DNA of 64,000 nucleotides, taken from contig CAVXYG010000008.1 in the NCBI GenBank assembly GCA_963766005.1, forward strand, positions 434,001-498,000, written 5' to 3'. The stretch is from CAVXYG01 sp963766005 (lineage in GTDB: Bacteria > Actinomycetota > Actinomycetes > S36-B12 > GCA-2699445). Of this stretch, positions 19,806 through 27,372 are shown piece after piece (position 1 is the first letter of the stretch; each line of letters begins with the position of its first letter). A program made the translations under genes and the position numbers. The notes beneath the pieces are model-generated. The model made no database searches and was not told where the DNA came from. It saw only the letters and a program-made list of their open reading frames with translations.

Positions 19806-20390
19806 ATGGCTGGACGAACGCGTCCGACAGCCGCGCTGCGCCGGGCTGCGGATCCGAGGGTCATCGGGGGCATCGTGCTGATGGCGGCATCGGCCTACGG
19901 CGGGCTGCTGCTGATCGAAGGCGGCGAGGAGCGCGACCTCGTGGCTGTGGCCGCGCGGGACCTACCGGCAGGCATGGCGCTGCAACCGCAGGATTTCACT
20001 CTGCAGCCGGTGGCGGTCGGCGAGCCTCAGCGCTACCTGCAGCAGGAACCCGCCGCGGGAACGCTGACGCGGGCCGTCGGGGCCGGCGAACTCATCCCGG
20101 CGGCAGCGATCTCCGAGGGCGCCGCACCGCAACGGCGACTGGTCGCGGTGCCGGTCGAGGCGCAGCGACTGCCGCCCGTGGTGGACCGCGGTGCCCTCGT
20201 CGATGTGTGGGCCGGCGGAGGAGGCCCCGTGCTCACCGGGGTCACGGTCGTGAGCGTCGGCGACCCCCGGGAGTGGGCAGGGTCCACGGCGACGGTCGTG
20301 CTGGCCGTGGCGCCGGACGGCGTTGCGGACCTGCTCGCGGCCACGAGGGCCGGACCGGTCGATATGACCGGCTACGAGGCGGCCCGGTGA
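19806..20390 (+). CDS. SAF domain protein (CpaB/RcpC-like)
   Basis: This 194-residue protein has one N-terminal transmembrane segment (GGIVLMAASAYGGLLLIEGG, about 20-38) followed by a SAF domain (LVAVAARDLPAGMALQPQDF, about 45-110). That is the layout of CpaB/RcpC, which helps assemble Flp/Tad pili at the cell surface. The ribosome site is a run of six G before ATG 19806. The stop overlaps the GTG of the MinD/CpaE-like ATPase, so the two form an operon. The other tad genes lie 13 kb away at 33-38 kb, so a link to that pilus is an inference. Confidence 0.8.
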   Translation: MAGRTRPTAALRRAADPRVIGGIVLMAASAYGGLLLIEGGEERDLVAVAARDLPAGMALQPQDFTLQPVAVGEPQRYLQQEPAAGTLTRAVGAGELIPAAAISEGAAPQRRLVAVPVEAQRLPPVVDRGALVDVWAGGGGPVLTGVTVVSVGDPREWAGSTATVVLAVAPDGVADLLAATRAGPVDMTGYEAAR

Positions 20391-21562
20391 GCCGATTGCT
20401 CAGGGCGCTGCTGCTCACGCCCGACGGTGCCGTCGACCTTGCGGCGATCGCGGCCGCCGACGTGCAGTGCCACCCCTGCGCCGACTTGGCCGACCTGCTC
20501 GGCAGGGCGGCGGCGGGCAGCGCCGACCTCGCCCTCGTGTCGCCGCGGGCCGCTGGAATCGACGCGGTCGCCCTCGGCCGATTGCGTGCCTTCGGCTGCC
20601 GGGTCGTCGGACTCATCGCCGCCCCCGACGACGTGGACCTCGCCCAGCGGATCGGCCTGACCGATTGCGTCGCCCCGCCGGTGGATGCAGCCGTGCTGCG
20701 GGCGGCGGCGACGGACCTCGTCGACCCGCGGCCGAGGCTCTCCGGCCACTCGCGCAGCCGCGGCCGCACGATCGCCGTCTGGGGTCCGCCGGGGTCTCCG
20801 GGACGGTCGACAGTGGCCGCGCTGCTCGTGCTCGGTGCTCGCTCGGCAGGCGCGACCGTCGCCGTCGTGGATGGCGATCTGGCAGCGCCGCAGTGGTCGC
20901 TCCTGGCGCCGCGACCGGCCGAGAGCTCTGGGCTGCTCGTGGCGGCACGCCGCGCCGCCGCTGGGGAGCACGATGTGTCCGACCTCCTGCAGCCGCTGGC
21001 GCAGGACATCTCGTTGCTGTCGATGGCGGCGCAGCCGGAGCGTTGGACCGAGTTGCCCCCGGGCGCAGCAGCACCGGTGGTTGCCTCGGTGGCCCGGGAT
21101 GCCGACGTGGTCATCATCGACATGAGTGCCGACATCCGGCACGCCCACCCCGCCTACGACGCCGGCTGGGCCCACGACAGCGCGGCGTTCGCGCGCGGTC
21201 TGCTCGCCGCCGCCGACACCGCAGTGGCCGTCGTGGCCGCCGAGCCGCTCGGCGTGCACCGCTTCGCGTCCTGGTGGCCGGTGCTGCGGGCGGCGGCCGA
21301 CCCGGGCCTCGTGATCGCCAACCGAGTCGGCATCCCGCGGGGCGGGCGGCGGCCGCAGGTGCAGCTGGCCTCCGTCCTGGACGCACTGGGGGCCGCCGTC
21401 GAGCGGGCGGACGTGCCCTGGAACCCGGGCGCGGCCGACGACCTCCTGACGGCCGGTTGGCTCCGAGGCCGGGGATGGCGCGCTGTGCCCGATCAGTTGT
21501 GGGCGGCCATCCGCCGCGCCGAGGATGCGGACGCGGGCCGGTCGGGCATGGCCACTGCCTGA
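20387..21562 (+). CDS. MinD/CpaE-like P-loop ATPase with altered Walker A
   Basis: The 391-residue protein has an N-terminal receiver-like domain (about 1-120) without a clear phosphoacceptor. A SIMIBI/MinD-type domain follows, with VWGPPGSPGRSTVAALL (about 129-145) and VVDGDLAAPQW. The canonical deviant Walker A is KGGxGK(S/T); here the P-loop lysine is Arg. I recall the same GPxGxPGRTT form in other actinobacterial homologues near SAF-domain genes, so it is probably a lineage feature, not damage. The position next to a CpaB-like gene suggests a CpaE/Ssd-like role in placing a secretion or pilus machine. GTG 20387 overlaps the previous stop. Confidence 0.78.
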   Translation: MSRLLRALLLTPDGAVDLAAIAAADVQCHPCADLADLLGRAAAGSADLALVSPRAAGIDAVALGRLRAFGCRVVGLIAAPDDVDLAQRIGLTDCVAPPVDAAVLRAAATDLVDPRPRLSGHSRSRGRTIAVWGPPGSPGRSTVAALLVLGARSAGATVAVVDGDLAAPQWSLLAPRPAESSGLLVAARRAAAGEHDVSDLLQPLAQDISLLSMAAQPERWTELPPGAAAPVVASVARDADVVIIDMSADIRHAHPAYDAGWAHDSAAFARGLLAAADTAVAVVAAEPLGVHRFASWWPVLRAAADPGLVIANRVGIPRGGRRPQVQLASVLDALGAAVERADVPWNPGAADDLLTAGWLRGRGWRAVPDQLWAAIRRAEDADAGRSGMATA

Positions 21563-22241
21563 GGCCGGGGGCGGAGACGAGTGCTGGCCGGCTGCGTGCG
21601 CTGCCACGTCGCAGTCGCAGTCGCGCATCGCTCGGGAGCACCGGGAGGGCCGCCCTCCCGAGCAGTGTGCCCCGGACATGCCGCGAGGCTCCTCGAGTAC
21701 GGGAGTCGAAGAGCCTCGCGGGGGATGGCCGTCTCTGCCGGACCGTGCATGCCACGGGTTCCGGCGCCAGCGATGCTGGCCGGTCTGCCGCCGTTCTTGG
21801 GGGGATAGAGGCTGGCGGCGACGCGCTTCGGCGACCATTGCCACTGCTTCGCGCGGCGCGCTCCCGGCATCGGTGAATCCCGGGTGCGTCCGTTCGGCCC
21901 GTGCCTCGGATGCCGGCGCATGCCGGCGGGCAATCCGTCCGAGGAGGCCGTTGCATGGCAGCGGCGCGGTATCGAAGGCCGGCGCTTCTCCGGTCCAGTG
22001 CGAGTTCGATACCTCACTGTGCAGTTGTCGCAGCGGCACTGCTGGCTGCAGTCCCTGTCTACGCCCGAGCGCGGTCCGGTGCAAACGGGCGGGGCTCCTG
22101 CGGGACCGGATCACTCGTTCGTACCAACGCCGCGCCGGCATTGGCGCTACGGCGTTGTCGCCCGCCCGGTCGAGCCACCACGTGCGGTGGCACCGGCGGG
22201 GCATGGGACGATGAAGGCACCGTCATCCCAGGAGGCTTCCC
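21563..22241. other. 679-base intergenic region without a supported gene
   Basis: No frame here shows a recognisable domain or actinobacterial codon bias. It contains a near-perfect palindrome CGGGAGGGC/GCCCTCCCG (21642-21660) and an 11-bp hairpin at 21681-21721. An open frame from ATG 21955 has a signal-peptide-like start but runs into the acyltransferase gene and is probably spurious. The 3' end holds the ribosome site AGGAGG (22230-22235) of the next gene. Confidence 0.6.
21681..21721. terminator. Possible intrinsic terminator hairpin
   Basis: An 11-bp perfect inverted repeat, CCGCGAGGCTC and its complement, with a 19-base loop. It lies 119 bases after the ATPase stop. No T-tract follows. 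Confidence 0.35.
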
Positions 22242-23666
22242 GTGGCCGATCGGCTCAGCGCCCTCGACGTCTCGTTCCTGTACTTGGAGGATCGGACCAC
22301 GCCGATGCACGTCGGCAGCGTCGCGATCTTCGAGGAGCCGGAGCAGGGGTTCGACCACGATCGGCTGGTGCAGCTGATCAAGCACCGCATCGCCTTCGTG
22401 CCCCGCTACCGCCAACGCGTGCGCTGGGTCCCCGGCCGGGTGTCGAACCCCGTCTGGGTTGACGACGAGCACTTCGACGTGACCTATCACGTCCGGCGCT
22501 CGGCGCTGCCGCGCCCGGGCACCGACGAGCAGCTGCGCGAGCTCGTGGCACGGATCATGAGCCGGCACCTGGACCGCGACCGGCCGCTGTGGGAGATGTA
22601 CCTGGTGGAGGGACTGGCCAACAACCGCTTTGCCATCCTGACCAAGACCCACCACGCCATGGTGGACGGCCTGTCGGCGGTGGACATCGGGCAGGTGATC
22701 CTCGATGTGACGGCCGAGCCGCGCGACACCATCGCCGACGTGTGGCGGCCGGCGCGCGAGCCCTCAGGTCTGGAACTCTTCGTGGGCGGCATCGCCGATT
22801 GGGTGCGTTCCCCGGCCGATACCGTCGCTACTGCACGCCACAGCCTCGACGACGCGCACGACAGCATGCGCAGGTTCGGACGTTCGCTCGGCGGCGTCAT
22901 CAGCGCGGTCTCGACGGTCGTGCGGCCCCCGGCGACGAGCCCGCTGAACGCCGAGATCGGCGAGCAGCGGCGGTTCGCGACGGCCGACACCTCGCTGGCC
23001 GACCATCGCCGGGTGCGCAAAGCGCACGGCGGGACGGTCAACGACGTCGTGCTCGCCGTCGTGGCCGGGGCGCTGCGCGAGTGGCTGATGATGCGCGGGG
23101 AGAACTTGACCGCCCGCAGCCAGGTCAGGGTCATGGTCCCGGTGAGCATTCGCGAGTCGGAGGCGGTCGGCAGCAGGGACGGCAACCAGATCGCCGCGTT
23201 CCTGTGCGACCTGCCGGTCGGCGAGCCGGACCCCGTGGTCCGGCTGCAGCGGGTCACCTTCGAGATGGGCCAGTACAAGGCGACCAACCAGATGCTCGGC
23301 GCGCAGGCGATCATGGGCATCGCCGGCTTCAGCCCGCCCACCCTGCACGCAGTGGGCGCCCGCGCCGTCAGCGGGCTGTCGCAGCGCGTCTGGAACACGG
23401 TCGTCACCAACGTCCCGGGTCCGCAGTTCCCGCTCTACGCGGGCGGGTGCCGGATGCTGGCGGCCTATCCCGTCGTCCCGCTGGCGCGCAACCAGGCGGT
23501 CAGCATCGGACTGACCTCGTACAACGGCGGCGTGTTCTATGGCTTGCTGGGCGATCGCGACGAGATGGCCGATGTCGACGTCCTCGCCGGCTGCATCGTG
23601 GAATCGCTGGCCGAGTTGGTAGAGACGACGACTCCGTCCGGTCGGAGGCGTACTGTAAGGGCGTAA
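22242..23666 (+). CDS. Wax ester synthase/acyl-CoA:diacylglycerol acyltransferase (WS/DGAT)
   Basis: This family esterifies acyl-CoA with diacylglycerol or fatty alcohols, making storage triacylglycerol or wax esters; it is abundant in actinobacteria. The 474-residue protein has LDVSFLYLEDRTTPMHVGS at the N-terminus and the catalytic HHxxxDG motif (HHAMVDG, His137-His138 and Asp142). It also has the family C-terminal features NVPGPQFPLYAGG and AVSIGLTSYNGG. GTG 22242 has a consensus ribosome site AGGAGG seven bases upstream. A patatin-like gene follows 38 bases later; both fit lipid metabolism. Confidence 0.93.
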   Translation: MADRLSALDVSFLYLEDRTTPMHVGSVAIFEEPEQGFDHDRLVQLIKHRIAFVPRYRQRVRWVPGRVSNPVWVDDEHFDVTYHVRRSALPRPGTDEQLRELVARIMSRHLDRDRPLWEMYLVEGLANNRFAILTKTHHAMVDGLSAVDIGQVILDVTAEPRDTIADVWRPAREPSGLELFVGGIADWVRSPADTVATARHSLDDAHDSMRRFGRSLGGVISAVSTVVRPPATSPLNAEIGEQRRFATADTSLADHRRVRKAHGGTVNDVVLAVVAGALREWLMMRGENLTARSQVRVMVPVSIRESEAVGSRDGNQIAAFLCDLPVGEPDPVVRLQRVTFEMGQYKATNQMLGAQAIMGIAGFSPPTLHAVGARAVSGLSQRVWNTVVTNVPGPQFPLYAGGCRMLAAYPVVPLARNQAVSIGLTSYNGGVFYGLLGDRDEMADVDVLAGCIVESLAELVETTTPSGRRRTVRA

Positions 23667-23674
23667 TCGCGCTG

Positions 23675-23680
23675 TAGCAT
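23675..23680 (+). promoter_or_regulatory. -10 element TAGCAT before the patatin gene
   Basis: TAGCAT lies in the short gap after the WS/DGAT gene, and the ribosome site GGAGGT follows at 23691-23696. The patatin gene therefore may have its own leadered promoter. Confidence 0.35.
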
Positions 23681-23704
23681 TGCGGTCACCGGAGGTAATC
23701 AACC

Positions 23705-24701
23705 ATGACAGCGGGTCGCCGGACCACCAGAGGACTCGTCCTCGGCGGAGGGGGCGTCCTCGGCGCGGCGTGGATGGTCGGCGCACTCAGCGCTCTGCAG
23801 GACGTCCACGGCTTCGATGTCCGCCAGAGCGATGTCATCGTCGGCACCTCGGCCGGATCCATCGTGGGGGCGCTGCTGGGTGCCGGAGTCTCCGTGGAGC
23901 AGATGGTCGCCCACCAGCGCGGCCAGCCCGATCACCGAGGGGCCGCTTGCGGGGTTCTCCTTCGACTACGAGAAGGCGACCGGCGGAAGCCGGCCGAAGC
24001 GGCCCAGGCTGTTCGGCCCGGGATCGGCAAGGATGATCGTCAACGGCCTCGGCAACGTGGGCAAGATGCCGCCGACCGCGGTCATCAGCGGCTTCGTCCC
24101 AACGGGCAAGGGCTCGCTGGCGCGTGTCGGGCACCTGATCGACGCGATCACGCCGATGGACGAATGGTCGCCGCACCCCAACTACTGGGCCGTCACGATG
24201 GACTACGACAGCGGTCGCCGCGTGCCGTTCGGCAAAGCCACCGAGCCCGTGGCTCCGCTGGCCAAGGCCGTGATGGCGTCCTGCTCGATCCCCGGCTGGT
24301 TCGAGCCGATGGAGATCGAGGGACGCAACTACGTCGACGGCGGCACGTGGTCGGCGACGAACGCGGACCTGCTCGCCGGGATGAACCTCGACGAGGTCTT
24401 CGTCGTCGCCCCGATGGTGTCCTTCCACTTCGACCGTCCCCGATCGATGCTGACCCGGCTGGAGCGCCGGTGGCGGATGCAGGTCACCAAGCGGTGCCTG
24501 CGCGAGGTGGAGAAGGTCCGCGCTGCCGGGGCGGACGCCACGGTCGTGGGACCCGGACCGGAGGACCTCGAAGCGATCGGGGCGAACCTCATGGATCTGC
24601 CCCGCCGCCTCATGGTGCTCGACACCGCGATCCGCACCTCGACCGAGGCGCTGCGGGATCCTGAGAACGTTGGGCCCGACCACCTCTCCGAAGTCGGGTA
24701 G
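23705..24701 (+). pseudogene. Patatin-like phospholipase, interrupted by one frameshift
   Basis: The N-terminal part reads in one frame with the oxyanion loop GGGGVLG (14-20) and the nucleophile motif GTSAGS (Ser49). After HQRGQP (about 23920-23945) homology continues in the +1 frame with PITEGPLAGFSFDYEKATGG and the catalytic Asp motif YVDGGTW, ending at 24701. One extra base (or two lost) explains the break; repaired length is about 331 residues. Patatins hydrolyse acyl chains from lipids. Both halves show normal codon use, so this is either a very recent mutation or a sequencing error. It follows WS/DGAT and may share its lipid role. Confidence 0.8.
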
Positions 24702-24780
24702 CGCGGTTCGTCCGGCTGCGTTGCCGGTGCCGCGATGACAGGATGAGGGCGTTCTGTCATCGAGCGTGAGGTGAGTTGCC

Positions 24781-26409
24781 GTGGACGCCCTGACCAAGGT
24801 CCCGCAGCCGATCAACGAACCGAACCGGATGTACGAGCCGGGCTCTGCGCACCGGGAGTCCTTGGAGGGCACCCTTGCGCAGTTGCAGCAGACCGGCCCC
24901 ATCGACCTGCCGCAGTGCATCGGCGGGCAGTGGCGTCCTGCGCGGGGCGGCGAGATCCCCGTCGTCGAGCCGCACGCGCACCGGTCGGTCCTCGGCATCG
25001 CCCGGGAGTCGACCGGCGACGACGCCGCGGATGCGATCGCCGCGGCGGGGCAGGCGGCACCCGAGTGGCGCGACATGGCGTTCGACGATCGAGCCGCGAT
25101 CCTGCTCAAGGCGGCGGATCTGCTGGCGGGGCCGTGGCGGGACCGGTTGAACGCGGCCACGATGCTGGGGCAGTCCAAGACGGTGTTCCAGGCCGAGATC
25201 GACTCCGCCTGCGAACTCATCGATTTCTGGCGCTTCAACGTCCACTTCGCCAGTCAGATCCTGGCGGAGCAGCCGATCTCCTCGCCGGGCATCTGGAACC
25301 GGGTAGACCATCGCCCGCTGGAGGGGTTCGTCTACGCGATCACGCCCTTCAACTTCACTGCGATCGCGGGCAACCTGCCGACGGCCCCGGCGCTCATGGG
25401 CAACACCGTGGTGTGGAAGCCGGCACCGACGCAGCAATTCGCGGCCCACATGCTGATGGAGCTGCTGCTGGAGGCGGGGCTGCCTCCGGGCGTGATCAAC
25501 CTCGTCACCGGCGTGGGTCCGGCCATCAGCGAGGTCGCTCTGAGGCACCGCGATCTGGCCGGTATCCACTTCACCGGATCCACTCCGGTCTTCCAGATGC
25601 TCTGGCGCACCGTCGGGCAGAACATCGCGGACTACAGGTCCTACCCTCGGATCGTCGGCGAGACCGGAGGCAAGGACTTCATCCTGGCCCACCCGTCGGC
25701 GGATCCCGCGGTGCTGCGTACCGCCATGGTGCGGGGGGCTTACGAGTTCCAGGGGCAGAAGTGCTCGGCGGCCTCTCGTGCCTACGTCCCGCGCAGCTTG
25801 TGGGACCGGATGGGCGCGGATCTCTGCGCCGAGGTCGAGTCGCTGTCCATGGGGCCGACGACGGACCTGGCGAACTTCATGGGCGCGGTGATCGACGGCC
25901 GCAGCTTCGCCAAGCTCTCCGGCGTGCTGGATCGGGCGCGAGCCGACGACAGCGTCGACATCGTGGCCGGGGGCACCGCCGACGACAGCGAGGGCTTCTT
26001 CGTGCGGCCGACGGTCCTGGTCGGCAGCGACCCCGCCAAGGAGTTCTTCACCGAGGAGTACTTCGGCCCCATCCTGTCGGTGCACGTCTTCGACGACGCG
26101 GACTACGAGACGGTGATGCGGCAGCTGGAGGGCATCGCGCCCTACGCGCTCACCGGGGCCATCATCGCCCAGGACCGGGCCGCGATCGCCCATGCTCGCC
26201 ACGTCCTGCGCTTCGCGGCCGGCAACTTCTACATCAACGACAAGCCGACCGGCGCCGTCGTCGGGCAGCAGCCGTTCGGCGGGGCCAGAGCGTCGGGCAC
26301 CAACGACAAGGCCGGCGCGCCGCAGAACCTGCAGCGATGGACGTCGACCCGCGCGCTGAAGGAGACGATGGTGCCGCCGACGGACTACCGCTACCCGCAC
26401 ATGGGTTGA
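24781..26409 (+). CDS. 1-pyrroline-5-carboxylate (glutamate-gamma-semialdehyde) dehydrogenase
   Basis: This 542-residue aldehyde dehydrogenase oxidises glutamate semialdehyde to glutamate with NAD, the last step of proline catabolism. Motifs include TPFNFTAIAGNLPTAPALMG, GIHFTGSTPVFQMLW, the general-base Glu in GETGGKDF (about 294) and the catalytic Cys328 in GQKCSAASRAY. The long N-terminus and ASGTNDKAGAP near the end are typical of the P5CDH group. GTG 24781 has a ribosome site GAGGTGAG. No proline dehydrogenase is adjacent. The product glutamate is the substrate of the GDH encoded 1 kb downstream. Confidence 0.9.
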   Translation: MDALTKVPQPINEPNRMYEPGSAHRESLEGTLAQLQQTGPIDLPQCIGGQWRPARGGEIPVVEPHAHRSVLGIARESTGDDAADAIAAAGQAAPEWRDMAFDDRAAILLKAADLLAGPWRDRLNAATMLGQSKTVFQAEIDSACELIDFWRFNVHFASQILAEQPISSPGIWNRVDHRPLEGFVYAITPFNFTAIAGNLPTAPALMGNTVVWKPAPTQQFAAHMLMELLLEAGLPPGVINLVTGVGPAISEVALRHRDLAGIHFTGSTPVFQMLWRTVGQNIADYRSYPRIVGETGGKDFILAHPSADPAVLRTAMVRGAYEFQGQKCSAASRAYVPRSLWDRMGADLCAEVESLSMGPTTDLANFMGAVIDGRSFAKLSGVLDRARADDSVDIVAGGTADDSEGFFVRPTVLVGSDPAKEFFTEEYFGPILSVHVFDDADYETVMRQLEGIAPYALTGAIIAQDRAAIAHARHVLRFAAGNFYINDKPTGAVVGQQPFGGARASGTNDKAGAPQNLQRWTSTRALKETMVPPTDYRYPHMG

Positions 26410-26511
26410 CCGGCATCCGGTCGGCAGTCGAGGGTCACGCCACCGCGGTGGCTGCTGCACGCTGCTGCGGGCCGCCATCGCATGCCGCGCGGTACCGCAC
26501 CGGGGCCCTGC

Positions 26512-27018
26512 TCAGCCGTTCGGCTCCGCGACGAGCCACTCGGCGGCGACTTCCTCCTCCTTGGCGAGGTAGCGCAGGGTCCAGTCCTTCGCGACCGCCT
26601 CGGCCTTGCGGCCGACCAGCGGGACGGACGCCTTGAGCGCGCCGTCGGTGGTGAGTTCCGCGCCGTCGCCTGACGGGCGCAACGAGAGCTCGCCCCGGAA
26701 GGCCATCGGCTGGCCGCCGAAGTCGATGACGAACGTGCCGTCGCGCGACCCGTCCGGTCCGGCCGGGCCCCAGCGCTGGGTCTCGTTGAGCACCAGCTCC
26801 TCGCCGACGAAGCGCTTCATGAAGGCGGGGATCTTGGCCGGCAGCCGGCGTCGGCTCACCAGCAGCGTCTCCTCGCCGTGCGGGGCCACCTCCGGGTTCA
26901 CCTCCAGCGATCCGCTGCGCAGGCCCTTCGTGCTGATGTACTCCGGGTCGGCCAGCATCATCCAGACCTCCTGCGGCGGGGCCGGGAAGCTCTGCGTGTA
27001 GGTCACCGTGGTCGCCAT
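26512..27018 (-). CDS. DUF2505 family protein (SRPBCC fold)
   Basis: This 168-residue protein starts TVTYTQSFPAPPQEVWMMLA, the typical first strand and helix of the SRPBCC/START-like fold. It continues with alternating strands and ends with a long helix containing KAEAVAKDWTLRYLAKEEEV. DUF2505 proteins are common in actinobacteria; they have a hydrophobic ligand cavity and no known function. ATG 27018 is chosen since an upstream in-frame ATG adds six residues and a -10-like hexamer lies exactly six bases before it. It is convergent with the P5C dehydrogenase gene. Confidence 0.8.
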   Translation of the reverse strand: MATTVTYTQSFPAPPQEVWMMLADPEYISTKGLRSGSLEVNPEVAPHGEETLLVSRRRLPAKIPAFMKRFVGEELVLNETQRWGPAGPDGSRDGTFVIDFGGQPMAFRGELSLRPSGDGAELTTDGALKASVPLVGRKAEAVAKDWTLRYLAKEEEVAAEWLVAEPNG

Positions 27019-27024
27019 GAGGCC

Positions 27025-27030
27025 ACTATG
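27025..27030 (-). promoter_or_regulatory. -10-like element CATAGT, leaderless promoter of the DUF2505 gene
   Basis: On the minus strand CATAGT is followed by six bases and ATG 27018. Confidence 0.45.
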
Positions 27031-27360
27031 CCGCACCGACGACTGCGGCAGGTGGCAAGCGGGGGCACAGCATTGCCGGAGCCGCAGGTCTCGACGGGTC
27101 CGATCGGAATCCCCGGCGTCGGCGCCTGCGGCGCTCGGATGCGGCGCACGGAGTCCGGGGCGCTGCGGAGGAGCAGCCGCTCACGACGGCCGGGCACCCC
27201 GCCCGTCGTACGATCACGGCGACCCGCGGCATCGTTGCTGCGCGCCGATTGCGCCGGTGATCGGCAGCCCGCCAGCCGCGCGTTGGCTGCCGATCTGCCG
27301 CCGGGAGCCCCTTGGGTCGAGCAGGGTGCCGGTGGCGGCGAATCTCGCGGTCAGCGGCGA
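27031..27360. other. Intergenic region between divergent genes, no gene seen
   Basis: About 330 bases separate the DUF2505 promoter from that of the glutamate dehydrogenase. Open frames here lack domains or start signals. I see no RNA gene or strong repeat. Confidence 0.55.
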
Positions 27361-27366
27361 TACGGT
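27361..27366 (+). promoter_or_regulatory. -10 element TACGGT, leaderless promoter of NAD-GDH
   Basis: TACGGT is followed by six bases and ATG 27373. There is no Shine-Dalgarno sequence, so this decides the start codon of a very long open frame that extends much further upstream. Confidence 0.55.
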
Positions 27367-27372
27367 GCCGGT

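Noticed and set aside
20387..21562. MinD-like gene interpreted as a pseudogene because of its altered P-loop
   Set aside because: The frame is complete and coupled to its neighbour, and the rest of the domain is intact, so it is treated as a functional variant.
21955..22377. Open frame with a signal-peptide-like start before the WS/DGAT gene
   Set aside because: It has no ribosome site and runs 135 bases into the acyltransferase gene, which has a strong start signal.
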